A DNA stretch of 28,268 nt from an uncultured Candidatus Competibacteraceae bacterium (GCA_937872125.1 CALMNY010000302.1:1-28268), one strand, 5' to 3'; shown: positions 1 through 9,611, counted from the stretch's first letter. Notes: generated from the sequence alone by a model not told the origin. Numbers and translations: made by a program.

Positions 1-4
1 AATT

Positions 5-80
<76 letters not shown>

Positions 81-126
81 ATGATGAAATGAGGGAGTGA
101 ATACTACAATCTTCGCCGGTCATTGG

Positions 127-3100
127 CTAGACCCCCGCACCGGAAAAATTCCGTCCTCGTTTCTCCTCCGCCGCTTGCCGAATAGCCGCAAACAGCGGCG
201 CAAACACCGCCGTGGCTACCCGGGCAAACTCGTCATCCAGCGGATCGCTATCCCGAAACGCCAACTGGTAATAGATATTTTCGCGCTCCGGCGTAACCTT
301 CTGAAAATCATCGCCTTCCCACTGACGCCGCGCTGCCCGCAACGCTTGATCCATGTCCGGATTCTTCGCATGGAGCAGTTCGACATAGACCAGCGCACTC
401 TTGGGGAAAAAATGCAGCAGGCGTTGTGTCCCCTGCCAGTACCATTCCAGCAACGCCCGCAACTGCGCGGCGGCGTCCTCAACCGGCTCCAATATGATTT
501 CCTTGTCTTCCGCTACCCAGTAACTCACCAAGGTCATGCCTTCCGGCGCCGCGACGTTCAGCGCCAGATGGCTTAACCACAGATTCAGATAATCATTGGC
601 CTTGATGGACGCCAGCCGATACCCGACCCGCCCGCCGGGCGTGATCCCGGTCAGGCGCCCGCTGAGATCAAACTCGCCCAGCTTCAGTTCCAGATCCAGT
701 GGCTCCGGGTCCCGGCGCGGCAACACCCGCCCCAGACGCCCGGCGAAGCGCGTCACCCGCTCCTGAGCCTGACTGAATACACAGTCGCCGACCTGACCGT
801 GCGGCAACGCCCCGCTGCCCCGCATCGCCGCCTGAATCGTCGTCGCTGACCGCCCCTCCCGATGCAGTTCCAGCATTCGACCCAGCAGTTGATGGCTTTC
901 CAACCCGTTTAACACGAACGGCTCGCGGGTCGCCAACTCTTCCTCGCTCTCATCAGGCCGGACGCCCAGCCGCTCCCGCAACAACCAGCGGGCGGGATTG
1001 CGGAAGAATCCGGTCAGACGGTCCAGGGTCACCCGCCGAAGAGTCGGCTCCGGCTCCGGCAGTTCCGCAGTCAGCAGCGGCGCCGGTTCGCGCCCGCCCC
1101 GCCCGGCCTGCCGACTGGCCTCGGTCAATTCCCGCGCGTAGCTGAACAGGCGGTCGTCGCCGCTGAAATACCGGCGACTGAATGCTTGCAACGGATGGCG
1201 CGTTATCAGTTGCTCGCGGGGCCGGCCACCGTCCGGGCGATAAAAACTCCGATCCACCACATCCAGCAACTCGCTGACCAGCACCGATGGCGGCAAGGGC
1301 GTGTTGTCGCAGATGCTCTGGCCGACAGTGCTGATCAGGAGACAGCGCCGGGCCGACAGCAGGGTTTCCAGAAACAGATAGCGGTCATCGTGGCGGCGGG
1401 CGCGGTCGCCGCGCCGGAACCGGGTCGCCATCCGGTCGAAATCCACCGGATGGTGCAAGCGCGGATAGGCGTCGTCACTCATCCCCAGCAGGACGATCAC
1501 CGGGAAGGGAATGCTGCGCATCGGCGTCAGGGTGCAGCAGGTCACGCCACCACTGAGAAACCGCCCCGCCGGACTCTCGGCGGCGTTCAGGGCGTGGCGC
1601 AGGGCCGACTTGACCACCGCCAGCCCCACCGGCTCGGCAAAACCCGCCTGTTCGGCGTGGACGCGCAACGTTTCCAGCGCAGCGCGAATCCGCTGAATTT
1701 CATTCTCTTCGCGGTCCCGGGCCTCGAAAAACTGGTTCAAAACACGGTGCAGACTTTCCACCCAGGCCGCCAGCGCCCGGCTTTCCCGCAGTTGGGCGTC
1801 CAGCCCGAACAGCGCCTCGACGAACGTCTGCCACTGGCCCAGCGCCTGCGCCTCGCCGCCTTCCACCTCGTCGTGCGGCAGGATACCGGCGTACAAATCC
1901 CGCCTGCGCCCCGGCAGCGCGTACCCGAGTAACAGCCGGTCCAGCCCCATCCGCCAGGTGTGGTCCATCGTGGCCGGCAACTCCCACAGCGCCTTGGTGC
2001 CGGCGTCAAGCCCCCAGCGAATGCCGGCGTCCCGCGTCCAGCGCCGAATCCGGGCCAAATCGGCCTCGTCCAGCCCGAACCGCCGCCGCACCGCCGGCAA
2101 TTCCAGCAGGCTCAACACCTGGCTGGCGTCGAATCGCCCGCCGCCCAGTTCCAGCAACGCGAACAAGCCTTCAATCAGCGGCTCCTCGGCGGGCGCGCCC
2201 CGGTCGGCGATGCTGAACGGAATCCGCCGTTCACGCGGCGCGCTGGCGAACACCGCCTCGATCAGCGGTCCGTAACGGGCGATGTCAGGGGTCATCACGA
2301 TCACGTCGGCGGGTCGCAGCGTCGGGTCCGCCGCGAACAGCGCCAGCAGTTGATCGTGCATCACCTCAACCTCGCGCATCGGCCCGTGGCAGGCGTGAAT
2401 CTGGAGCGAACGATCATCAGGCCGCAGCGGCAACGGCGGATGGTCATCACGGCCCCGCTCCCGCAAATGCAGGATGTCGGCCTGTAACCGGTGCAGCAGA
2501 TCCTCGCCCTCCGGTTCAACAAAGCCATCCCACTCGACGCGCGGCCAGGCATTCAGCAAATCAATGAAATCCCGCCCCTGCTTGCCCAGCGAAGCCAGCA
2601 GCGGATGGCCAACCGTCAGATACGCCTCGTCGGGATCAACCTCCTCACCCAGCCGGGCCAGATCACGCTCGGCCTGAATATCGCCCCAGTATTCCTGACA
2701 CGGGTTGAGCAGGAACAGGTGAATATCTATGTGTTGCGCCAGCGCGGCCAGCAACTCCACATCCAGCGGCGGCAGCGCGGACACGCCGATGACGCTCACT
2801 CGCTCCGGCAACTGGCGTCGGTCGAAATCGCCGCTGGCCAGACGTGCATGGAACCGCGCCTGCACTCGCACCCGGTGCGCCTCGCCGCCGCGCGCCAGCC
2901 GCCGCCACAATTCCGCCTGCCAGTGATCCTCCTGGCCCGCCTCCCAGCGGCTGATCCAGTCGGGCCGGTAGACCAGATACTGGTCGAAGCAGTCGGCGAT
3001 GCGGCCCGCCAGTTCATAGCGACGGAATTCGTCGCGGCCATCGCCCAGATAGGCCCGCACCGGCGCAAAACAGGGGGTATCCTCCACGTCCTGCAACAAT

Positions 3101-3390
3101 GCCATCAGCCGCCAGTGCAGCACGGGACGGTCGAAGTTGGAGGTCGGCGGCAAATGGCGCAGCACGGTCCGGGCCATGGTCCACAGAAAGGTCGCCGGCA
3201 ACTGGAAACCCACATTGGCGCACACCCCCAGCCGCTCGGCCAGCCGCAATCCCAGCCAGCGCGCCAGGCCGGTCCCCGGCGTGACCACCACCTCGCGCGC
3301 CAGCGGCGACCGCAGTGGTTGGCCCAGCAGATCAGCCAGCCGGTCGGCCAGCATTTCGAGGCGGTTGCTCTGGTAGCTGTAAAAGGCCAT
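127..3390 (-). CDS. recC: Exodeoxyribonuclease V gamma subunit RecC
   Basis: RecC is the Chi-recognition subunit of the RecBCD helicase-nuclease, which processes double-strand DNA ends for recombination. The 1087-residue product is close to the usual length of about 1,100. The N-terminus (FYSYQSNRLEMLADRL, then TPGTGLARWLGLRLAERLG and FQLPATFLWTM) matches the opening of the family. I chose the ATG at 3390 because homology begins there. An in-frame ATG at 3462 would add 24 unrelated residues and overlap the upstream gene. No strong Shine-Dalgarno sequence precedes the chosen start, which suggests coupling to the DciA-like gene 46 bp upstream. recB and recD are not beside it: a tRNA follows directly. 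Confidence 0.93.
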   Translation of the reverse strand: MAFYSYQSNRLEMLADRLADLLGQPLRSPLAREVVVTPGTGLARWLGLRLAERLGVCANVGFQLPATFLWTMARTVLRHLPPTSNFDRPVLHWRLMALLQDVEDTPCFAPVRAYLGDGRDEFRRYELAGRIADCFDQYLVYRPDWISRWEAGQEDHWQAELWRRLARGGEAHRVRVQARFHARLASGDFDRRQLPERVSVIGVSALPPLDVELLAALAQHIDIHLFLLNPCQEYWGDIQAERDLARLGEEVDPDEAYLTVGHPLLASLGKQGRDFIDLLNAWPRVEWDGFVEPEGEDLLHRLQADILHLRERGRDDHPPLPLRPDDRSLQIHACHGPMREVEVMHDQLLALFAADPTLRPADVIVMTPDIARYGPLIEAVFASAPRERRIPFSIADRGAPAEEPLIEGLFALLELGGGRFDASQVLSLLELPAVRRRFGLDEADLARIRRWTRDAGIRWGLDAGTKALWELPATMDHTWRMGLDRLLLGYALPGRRRDLYAGILPHDEVEGGEAQALGQWQTFVEALFGLDAQLRESRALAAWVESLHRVLNQFFEARDREENEIQRIRAALETLRVHAEQAGFAEPVGLAVVKSALRHALNAAESPAGRFLSGGVTCCTLTPMRSIPFPVIVLLGMSDDAYPRLHHPVDFDRMATRFRRGDRARRHDDRYLFLETLLSARRCLLISTVGQSICDNTPLPPSVLVSELLDVVDRSFYRPDGGRPREQLITRHPLQAFSRRYFSGDDRLFSYARELTEASRQAGRGGREPAPLLTAELPEPEPTLRRVTLDRLTGFFRNPARWLLRERLGVRPDESEEELATREPFVLNGLESHQLLGRMLELHREGRSATTIQAAMRGSGALPHGQVGDCVFSQAQERVTRFAGRLGRVLPRRDPEPLDLELKLGEFDLSGRLTGITPGGRVGYRLASIKANDYLNLWLSHLALNVAAPEGMTLVSYWVAEDKEIILEPVEDAAAQLRALLEWYWQGTQRLLHFFPKSALVYVELLHAKNPDMDQALRAARRQWEGDDFQKVTPERENIYYQLAFRDSDPLDDEFARVATAVFAPLFAAIRQAAEEKRGRNFSGAGV

Positions 3391-3436
3391 GGCGCACCGA
3401 AGGCAAGAAAAGACAGGGATTCCAGACAGCGTCCAG

Positions 3437-4147
3437 TCAGGTCCTGGGGCCTGACCGGCCATGCGCCGCCAGCCGCCGCAGGGCTGCGCTCAGGCGCGGG
3501 TCCGGCTGCGCGCGGGCGGCGGCTTCCAGCACCTCGGCGTTGCGCCGGGTCAGCGTCAGGCGCCGGTGCGGGGCTGGAGACGGAACGGCCGCCGGCATCA
3601 CCCGAATGCGGGGTTTGGGCAGAGTGATGTTGAGCTGCTGGCCCAGCGCCTGCCGGATGGTGGGCAGGGCATAACGCAGCCGGGTCGCCCAGGCGGCGGA
3701 ATCCGTCTGTACTTCCCAGCGTTCCGCATTGAGCTCGAGCAGTACCGCATGATCACGTAACAGCGGCGGCAGATAGGCGCGAAAAATCCCACTCAGCCGG
3801 ACCAGACGGCTCGCCCGCGCCATGAGTTTCCCCAGCACCCCCGACGGATGGCGCAGCACTTCGCCCACGGTCCGCATTGAAGCAATGGAAGAATTGGACG
3901 GCTCGTCCGGGCCGAGCGGCAAGGGCGATGGCGCGACCTGGACCGGAGGCGCCGGCGGTGAGGTCGGCACAGCATCCAGCAACCGGAGATAGGCGGGCGT
4001 CGCTTCGGCGACTGCCGCCGGTTTCGGCGGCGCCACCGGCGATTCAGCCGCCAATTCCGCCTCGGATTTTGGCCCATAACCGCGCAGCATCTTCAACAAC
4101 TGCGTGGTGTGGCCGCGGGCCGCCGCGCGGGCATCCGCATCCGCCAT
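3437..4147 (-). CDS. DciA-like DUF721 domain protein
   Basis: The 236-residue protein has two parts. Residues 1-90 are a low-complexity Ala/Pro-rich stretch. From about residue 91 (MRTVGEVLRHPSGVLGKLMARA) to 230 it resembles the DUF721/DciA family, with the typical core TDSAAWATRLRYALP near 148-162 and a C-terminal helix pair (NAEVLEAAARAQPDPRLSAALRRLA). DciA is the bacterial loader of the replicative helicase DnaB in species lacking DnaC. Whether this copy has that role is inference. The ATG at 4147 follows a GAGGGGG ribosome site at good spacing, just after the mobA stop. A GTG at 4153 overlapping that stop is the alternative, and an ATG at 3877 would encode the domain alone but lacks a ribosome site. 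Confidence 0.75.
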   Translation of the reverse strand: MADADARAAARGHTTQLLKMLRGYGPKSEAELAAESPVAPPKPAAVAEATPAYLRLLDAVPTSPPAPPVQVAPSPLPLGPDEPSNSSIASMRTVGEVLRHPSGVLGKLMARASRLVRLSGIFRAYLPPLLRDHAVLLELNAERWEVQTDSAAWATRLRYALPTIRQALGQQLNITLPKPRIRVMPAAVPSPAPHRRLTLTRRNAEVLEAAARAQPDPRLSAALRRLAAHGRSGPRT

Positions 4148-4149
4148 GA

Positions 4150-4788
4150 TCACCCCCTCAGTTCAAACGCCATGCTCGCCCACTCCGCCTCCAGCCGGGC
4201 CAGTTCCTCCGGCGTATTGACGTTGCGGAAGAACGCCGGCCAGTCGGGAAACTCCACACGAGCCGGCTGATGTCGCTGCAACCAGCGGCCCACGCCGCCC
4301 TCCCCCGCCGCCAGCCAGGCCGCCAAATCATCGCGCAACCCGACCGAAACCAGGGCAAACACCGGCTGCCAGCATCCTTCGCCATAAGCCACGCTGACGA
4401 CCGTCCCCGCCTCCACCAGCGCCGCCCGCATCCGGGCCGCATAGTCCGGCGGCAACAGCGGCGAATCGCAGGGCGCCGTCAACACCCAGGGCGTTGTCGC
4501 CACGCCCAGCGCCGCCCGCATTCCCGCCAGCGGTCCCCGAAATCGCTCGTCCTCATGATCACTAATCACCCGACAACCGAACCGCTGGTAATGTTCCTGA
4601 TGACGGTTGGCGCTGATCAGCAATTCCGCCACCTGCGGCTTCAACCGGCGGACGCCATGGGCGATCAGCGGTTCGCCGGCCAGCGGCAGCAGGCCCTTGT
4701 CGCGCCCGCCCATCCGCTCGGCACGGCCCCCCGCCAGCAGGACGCCCGTCACCGTATTCCGGGGTTCCGTCCTCAGCCGCCCCTCCAC
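4150..4788 (-). CDS. mobA: Molybdenum cofactor guanylyltransferase MobA
   Basis: MobA transfers GMP from GTP to Mo-molybdopterin, giving the bis-MGD cofactor used by DMSO-reductase-family enzymes in the cytoplasm. The 212-residue product has the nucleotidyltransferase signature LLAGGRAERMGGRDKG at residues 17-32 and the metal-binding TAPCDSPLLP around D108. The family's WQPVFALV and FRNVNTPEEL segments follow. The start is a GTG with GGAG eight bases upstream, which gives a 13-bp gap after the acetyltransferase stop. The stop almost touches the DciA-like start, so the two are probably translationally coupled. No molybdoenzyme is encoded in the window. Confidence 0.95.
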   Translation of the reverse strand: MEGRLRTEPRNTVTGVLLAGGRAERMGGRDKGLLPLAGEPLIAHGVRRLKPQVAELLISANRHQEHYQRFGCRVISDHEDERFRGPLAGMRAALGVATTPWVLTAPCDSPLLPPDYAARMRAALVEAGTVVSVAYGEGCWQPVFALVSVGLRDDLAAWLAAGEGGVGRWLQRHQPARVEFPDWPAFFRNVNTPEELARLEAEWASMAFELRG

Positions 4789-4801
4789 GCCGTTCGCTCC
4801 A

Positions 4802-7495
4802 TCAAACCAGCGGCAGGCTCACGTGCAGCACACCGGGGTCATCGGGCGTTGCGCTGATCTTGAAGCGGAGGGCGCGATTGAGCCGCAACATCGGTTCATT
4901 TTCCCGCAACACTTCGCCGTACAGCTCCTTGATCCCCCGGTTCTTGGCGTACTCGATAATGTAGCGCATCAGCATCGGTCCCAGCCCCAGCCCGGTCATG
5001 TTCCGGTCCACCAGAATCGAATACTCGGCTCGCTCCATATCCGGGTCGGCGTTGCAGCGCACCACCCCCCAGATTTTCCCCTTGCCGGGCAGGCAATCCG
5101 GTTCGGTGACGATAAACGCCATCTCCCGCTCGTAATCGAGCTGGGTCAGCCGGGCGGCCATTTCGTGCGGCAACTCGCGCAGCGGCTGGAAAAACCGCAT
5201 CCGCACATCCTCCGGCGGAATGCGCTTGACCAGTTCCTGTAGCTCCGGCTCATCTTCGGGCAGGATCGGCCGCATCAGGAAGGAGCGACTATCCGGCAGG
5301 TCGTACCGTCGCTCCAGTTCCTTGGGATAGGGCGAAATCGCCAGCCGTTGCATTGCCGGCATGGTGTCAGACTCAATCAGGATGTTGGCGTCCAGCGCCA
5401 CCAGATGATTGGAATAGACCCAGATCGGATTGATGTTCATCTCGATGACTTCGGCCAGATCCACCACCATCTGCGAGAGTTTGATCAGGGTCAGCGCAAT
5501 GTCGTCCAGGTCCACCGGCCGACCGCGATTGGTGCGCAGTTGGCGGTACAAGCGGGTGCGCGACATCAGATCGCGGGCCAGTTGCATGTTCAACGGTGGC
5601 AAGGCATAGGCGACGTCGTCAATCACCTCCGCTTCGGTGCCGCCCTGGCCAAAGAAGATCACCGGCCCGAATCGCTGGCCGGTGCGCACCCCCATCATCA
5701 GTTCGTAAGCGCCATGCCGGGACTGCATCGGCTGCACCGCGAAGCCGTCAATCGCTGCCTCGGGCGCCAACTCGCGCACCCGTTCCAACATGCCGGTAGC
5801 CGCCATCAGCACCTCCAGCGGATTCTTCAACCCGAACGCCACGCCGCCAACCTCGGACTTGTTGACGATGTCCGGCGAGAGAATCTTGAGCGCCACCGGA
5901 TCGCGCAATTCCAGGGCGATATCGGAAGCGGCTTCCGGCGTCGAAGCGAAATGCAGCGGCGCCGTCTGAATCTGGTAGGCGTTCAACACCTGGCTGGTTT
6001 CATAGGCGTTCAGCCGGCGGCGGCCCGCGGTCAAGGCAATCTGGATGATGCGGCGGGCGGTTTCCGGATCAGGGGTGAACTCTTCCGGAATCGAGGGCGG
6101 GGTTTCAATCAGCAGTTCCTGATTGCGCCGATGCTGCGCCAACCGCATGAACGCTTCGACGGCATCGCCAGGCGCCAGATAGGTCGGAATATGGGCGTCC
6201 TTGAACCGTTCGCGGGCCTGTTCCACCGACGTCTCGCCGACCCAGCAGGTCATGATCATTCGCCGACTCTTCATCCGCTCGATCACCGCCTTGGCGCACT
6301 CTTCCGACCGGTTCACCGAGGCCGGGGCATGGACCACCAACACGCCATCGGCGCCCGGCTCCTGGAGCAACAGGTCCAGCGCCTTGCCGTATTCGTTGGG
6401 ACCAGCGGTGTCGCCCAAATCCACCGGATTCTCCATCGGATAACCGGGCCGACAGGCGCGCGCCAACTGCTCGCGGGTCGCCGCGCTGATCTCGGCCAGA
6501 TGGCCGCCGTGCCGCAGCAGGGTATCGCTGGTCAGCAGCGCCAGACTGTAGCTGTTGCTGAGGATGGTCAACCGGTCGCTGTAGACCGGCTTGGCCGTAG
6601 CCAGAGTTTCGGCGGCGCCGAACAGTTGTTCGATGTTGTTCACCCGCAGGATGCCGGCGCGCTGGAACACCGCATCGTAGACCGCATCCTCGACCGCGCC
6701 AGCCCGGAAATCGCGCGGCTTGAGCACGATCACCGGCTTGACCCGGGCGGCGGCGCGAGCGGCGGACACGAATTTGCGGCGGTTGCGGGTATTCTCCATG
6801 TACATCAGGATGGCGCGGGTATTGCCATCCCGCAGCAGATAATCAATCAGATCGCCCAAATCCACATCCCAGCGCATCCCCACCGAGATCACGTGCGAGA
6901 ACCCGATGTTGCGGCCGGTAGCCCAGTCAATCACGCTGCGGGTGATCGCCGCGGACTGACACAGCAGCGCGATGTGGCCCGGCAATGGCCGGGTCGGGTT
7001 CAGACTGGCGTTGACATTGGCCGACGGCACGGCATAACCGAGATGATCCGGCCCGATGAGGCGCAGCAGATAGGGCTTGGCAGCCGCCAGAATCTGCTGC
7101 ATCAGGGATTCACCCTGATCCGGGTATTTGCGCAGCATTTCCTGACTGAGCAGCGCCGGCCTGGCGCCGCTATGATCCTGCAACACTTCCCGACTGAGCA
7201 GCAACGCCGCCCGGGTCCCCCGCGCACCCAGCTCGCTGATCAGGGCCGGGGCCTCTTCAAGCGGGGTCGTCAGAATCGCCAGGTCCGGCGTGACCGGCAG
7301 ACTGGCGATATCCTTATAGGCCAGTACGCCCGAAATGGACCGGTGGTCCGGATTGACCGGCATCACCGGCCCTTTGAAACCGCCTTCGATCAGATTGAAC
7401 TCCACAGTGGCGTCAGGACCGTTGGCGGCTTTGCCGCGACCGATGACCGCGATGGAGCGGGGCTTGAACAAATATTCGAGATTGCGAATGGTCAT
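4802..7495 (-). CDS. patZ: Pat/PatZ-type protein lysine acetyltransferase (NDP-forming acyl-CoA synthetase-like plus GNAT)
   Basis: The 897-residue protein has the full multidomain order of the bacterial protein acetyltransferase Pat (PatZ, YfiQ). It starts with a CoA-binding Rossmann domain (FKPRSIAVIGRG at residue 10 onward). A succinyl-CoA-ligase-like region follows (GHIALLCQSAAITRSVIDWA). Next is an ATP-grasp-like region at roughly 490-710. The C-terminal GNAT domain at about 735-897 has the acetyl-CoA loop NMTGLGLGPMLMRYI. Family members acetylate the active-site lysine of AMP-forming acyl-CoA synthetases and so switch them off. Divergent acsA, starting 183 bp away, is the obvious target. 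The ATG follows AGAGG at six bases. It heads the probable operon with mobA, the DciA-like gene and recC. Confidence 0.93.
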   Translation of the reverse strand: MTIRNLEYLFKPRSIAVIGRGKAANGPDATVEFNLIEGGFKGPVMPVNPDHRSISGVLAYKDIASLPVTPDLAILTTPLEEAPALISELGARGTRAALLLSREVLQDHSGARPALLSQEMLRKYPDQGESLMQQILAAAKPYLLRLIGPDHLGYAVPSANVNASLNPTRPLPGHIALLCQSAAITRSVIDWATGRNIGFSHVISVGMRWDVDLGDLIDYLLRDGNTRAILMYMENTRNRRKFVSAARAAARVKPVIVLKPRDFRAGAVEDAVYDAVFQRAGILRVNNIEQLFGAAETLATAKPVYSDRLTILSNSYSLALLTSDTLLRHGGHLAEISAATREQLARACRPGYPMENPVDLGDTAGPNEYGKALDLLLQEPGADGVLVVHAPASVNRSEECAKAVIERMKSRRMIMTCWVGETSVEQARERFKDAHIPTYLAPGDAVEAFMRLAQHRRNQELLIETPPSIPEEFTPDPETARRIIQIALTAGRRRLNAYETSQVLNAYQIQTAPLHFASTPEAASDIALELRDPVALKILSPDIVNKSEVGGVAFGLKNPLEVLMAATGMLERVRELAPEAAIDGFAVQPMQSRHGAYELMMGVRTGQRFGPVIFFGQGGTEAEVIDDVAYALPPLNMQLARDLMSRTRLYRQLRTNRGRPVDLDDIALTLIKLSQMVVDLAEVIEMNINPIWVYSNHLVALDANILIESDTMPAMQRLAISPYPKELERRYDLPDSRSFLMRPILPEDEPELQELVKRIPPEDVRMRFFQPLRELPHEMAARLTQLDYEREMAFIVTEPDCLPGKGKIWGVVRCNADPDMERAEYSILVDRNMTGLGLGPMLMRYIIEYAKNRGIKELYGEVLRENEPMLRLNRALRFKISATPDDPGVLHVSLPLV

Positions 7496-7512
7496 GAGGC
7501 GCCTCTTGCGCG

Positions 7513-7536
7513 AAAAAACCGCCGGGATCAGCCGGC
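7513..7536 (-). promoter_or_regulatory. Hairpin plus U-tract in the patZ leader
   Basis: On the minus strand the arms GCCGG and CCGGC flank a six-base loop and are followed by GG and six T, ending 17 bases before the patZ ATG and beside its ribosome site. It has the shape of a weak intrinsic terminator or attenuator. The stem is only five pairs, so it may be ineffective. No clear -35/-10 pair was found upstream. Confidence 0.3.
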
Positions 7537-7601
7537 AGATTAAGTCAGAATGGTTCTATGGTAGCGCGATTCCGTTCCGCTGGCTTGGCTTGACTGGCGG
7601 C

Positions 7602-7628
7602 GCCGGGCTTGGCGGTTGCCCGGCTTTT
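7602..7628 (+). promoter_or_regulatory. Hairpin plus short U-tract in the acsA leader
   Basis: The arms GCCGGGC (7602-7608) and GCCCGGC (7618-7624) pair perfectly around a nine-base loop and are followed by TTTT. The structure lies 50 bp before the acsA start, so if transcription begins upstream it could act as an attenuator. The T-run is short, and a leader stem of another kind is equally possible. Confidence 0.35.
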
Positions 7629-7678
7629 CCCTAACAATAGGGGTTACCGACGATGATGATCCAAACGCGAGGACCGGC

Positions 7679-9418
7679 ATGAACTGGACGACGATACGCA
7701 AAACCCCGGCATCGGGCGAACTCGCACCGAATCCGGTGGACGCCGCCCCTGTTTCCTGGGAAACAGCCCGCGCCGAACTGGAAGGTTTGCCCGGCGGCGG
7801 CCTGAACATCGCCCACGAAGCAGTGGACCGCCAAGTCCGGGCGGGTCGGGGCGAGGTCATCGCCCTGCGCTGGCTGGGCAAAAATGGCGAGCGGCGCACG
7901 TTCAGCTACGCCGAGTTGGCCCGGTTGAGCAACCGCTTCGCCAACGGGCTGAATCGCCTGGGTATTCGTCGCGGCGACCGGGTCTGTGTGCTGGCCGGGC
8001 GGCTACCGGAACTGTACATCACTGCTCTGGGCGCATTGAAAGTCGGCGCGGTATTTTGCCCGCTGTTTTCCGCCTTTGGCCCGGAGCCGGTGCGGGTGCG
8101 GCTAGCCAAGAGCCAGGCGCGGGTGCTGGTCACCACTTCGCTCTTGTACGAGCGCAAGGTGCGGGAACAACGCTGTGCGCTGCCGGATTTGGAACATGTG
8201 CTGCTCACCGACAGCGGCGCGGAACCGGGTGTCCATGCTTTCCACGCCCTGCTGGACGCCGAGTCCGATCAGTTTGCCATCCCCTTCACCGCCCCGGACG
8301 ACTGGGCGCTGCTGCATTTCACCAGCGGCACCACCGGCTCGCCCAAGGGCGCGCTTCACGTTCATGAGGCGGTCGTCGCCCACCGCCTGACCGGCCGGCG
8401 GGTGCTCGATCTGCACCCCGGCGATGTGTACTGGTGTACCGCCGATCCTGGCTGGGTCACCGGCGTGTCCTACGGCATCATCGCTCCGTTGACTAATGGC
8501 GCAACTCTGGTGGTGGACGAGGCTGAATTCGACGCCCGGCGCTGGTACGCCATCCTCGAACGGGAACAGGTCAAGGTCTGGTACACCGCCCCGACGGCGA
8601 TTCGGATGCTGATGAAAGCTGGGGTCGAACTGGCCCGGGGCCATGACCTGAGCGCGCTGCGTTTCGCCGCCAGCGTCGGCGAACCCTTGCATCCCGAAGG
8701 CGTGGTTTGGGGCCTGGAAACGCTGGGTCAGCCCTTTCACGATACCTGGTGGCAGACCGAAACCGGCGCCATCATGATCGCCAACACCCGTGCTCAGGAT
8801 ATTCGGCCCGGTTCGATGGGCCGACCGCTGCCGGGTATCGAAGCCGCCATCGTTCGGCGCCGGCCAGAGGGTGGCGTGGACCTGCTTGAACCGGGCGCGG
8901 AAGGCGAACTGGCGCTGCGGGTCGGCTGGCCGTCGCTGTTTCGCGGCTATCTGGACGATGAAGAACGCTACCGGCATTGCTTTACCGATGGCTGGTATCT
9001 GAGCGGCGATCTGGCTACCCGCGACGCGGACGGTTATTACTGGTTTCTGGGCCGCGCCGACGATGTGATCAAAACCGCTGGCCACCTGATCGGGCCGTTC
9101 GAGATCGAGAGCGTGCTGCTGGAGCATCCGGCGGTAGCCGAAGCCGGCATGATCGGCAAGCCGGATGCGTTCGCCGGCCAGATCATCAAGGCGTTCGTGG
9201 CGCTCAAACCCGGCTATGCAGCCAGCGACGCCCTGCGCAAGGAATTGATCGGGTTCTCCCGCATCCGGCTGGGACCGGCGGTGGCGCCGCGTGAGCTGGA
9301 ATTCGTGGCGGATTTACCCAAAACCCGCAGCGGCAAGATCATGCGCCGCCTGCTGCGGGCCAGGGAACTGGGACTGCCGGTGGGCGACCTGTCGGCGCTG
9401 GAAAACAGCGCGGAGTAA
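7679..9418 (+). CDS. acsA: AMP-forming acetyl-CoA synthetase (acetate-CoA ligase)
   Basis: This enzyme activates acetate with ATP and CoA through acetyl-AMP in the cytoplasm. The 579-residue product shows the adenylate-forming motifs in order. [13 protein letters not shown] is at 212-224, and [10 protein letters not shown] at 354-363 carries the paired tryptophans that shape the small acyl pocket in acetate-specific enzymes. SGD is at 442-444 and [16 protein letters not shown] at 458-473. The C-terminal PKTRSGK at 547-553 ends with the catalytic lysine K553. That lysine is the known target of Pat, whose homologue is encoded divergently next door. I chose the ATG at 7679 for its GAGGA site six bases upstream. 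An upstream in-frame start at 7616 would add 21 unlike residues and run through the leader hairpin. Propionate use cannot be excluded. Confidence 0.93.
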   Translation: MNWTTIRKTPASGELAPNPVDAAPVSWETARAELEGLPGGGLNIAHEAVDRQVRAGRGEVIALRWLGKNGERRTFSYAELARLSNRFANGLNRLGIRRGDRVCVLAGRLPELYITALGALKVGAVFCPLFSAFGPEPVRVRLAKSQARVLVTTSLLYERKVREQRCALPDLEHVLLTDSGAEPGVHAFHALLDAESDQFAIPFTAPDDWALLHFTSGTTGSPKGALHVHEAVVAHRLTGRRVLDLHPGDVYWCTADPGWVTGVSYGIIAPLTNGATLVVDEAEFDARRWYAILEREQVKVWYTAPTAIRMLMKAGVELARGHDLSALRFAASVGEPLHPEGVVWGLETLGQPFHDTWWQTETGAIMIANTRAQDIRPGSMGRPLPGIEAAIVRRRPEGGVDLLEPGAEGELALRVGWPSLFRGYLDDEERYRHCFTDGWYLSGDLATRDADGYYWFLGRADDVIKTAGHLIGPFEIESVLLEHPAVAEAGMIGKPDAFAGQIIKAFVALKPGYAASDALRKELIGFSRIRLGPAVAPRELEFVADLPKTRSGKIMRRLLRARELGLPVGDLSALENSAE

Positions 9419-9430
9419 AGCATCTGAAAA

Positions 9431-9450
9431 ATTAGTAGGTTTGTTCTAAT
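9431..9450. repeat. Palindromic motif ATTAG-N10-CTAAT, copy 1
   Basis: The arms AATTAG and CTAATT pair around TAGGTTTGTT. A second copy with the same arms and a similar core (GGTGTTTGCT) lies at 10391-10410 in the same orientation. The two 20-base blocks agree at 16 positions, including TTTG in the loop. Both are intergenic, so a protein-binding site or a small RNA stem is possible. Confidence 0.5.
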
Positions 9451-9534
9451 TCTCGTGGCTAGGATAAGGTCTAAATCCCCTACTGGGTTCGGCACGAAAA
9501 TCGCTTGATTTTTGCAAAGCGCAGCGGCAAACTT

Positions 9535-9551
9535 ATGTTGCGGCGCAACAT
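9535..9551. promoter_or_regulatory. Perfect 17-bp inverted repeat upstream of the acyl carrier gene
   Basis: ATGTTGCG and CGCAACAT are separated by a single G, centred 69 bp before the acyl carrier start. The symmetry and short spacer suit a dimeric regulator's operator better than an RNA hairpin. A promoter could not be assigned with confidence. The rest of the 193-bp gap after acsA holds the ATTAG motif and a small AAAATC/GATTTT repeat. Confidence 0.4.
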
Positions 9552-9611
9552 GCCGACGATAATTCAACAACAGGGTTTGAGCTTAAACTGAACCGAGAGA
9601 AGGAAAGTCCC

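Noticed and set aside
3391..3462. Upstream ATG start for recC
   Set aside because: It would add 24 residues lacking RecC similarity and overlap the DciA-like coding end. Homology starts at the internal ATG.
2491..3627. A 378-codon plus-strand frame opposite recC
   Set aside because: It is antisense to recC and part of the DciA-like gene, Gln/Arg/His-rich, and without ribosome site or recognisable domain.
5348..7543. A 731-codon open frame on the plus strand opposite patZ
   Set aside because: It mirrors patZ codon for codon on the opposite strand, is rich in His, Arg and Gln, and shows no family motif. High GC suppresses stop codons in antisense frames. The minus-strand protein has clear multidomain homology.
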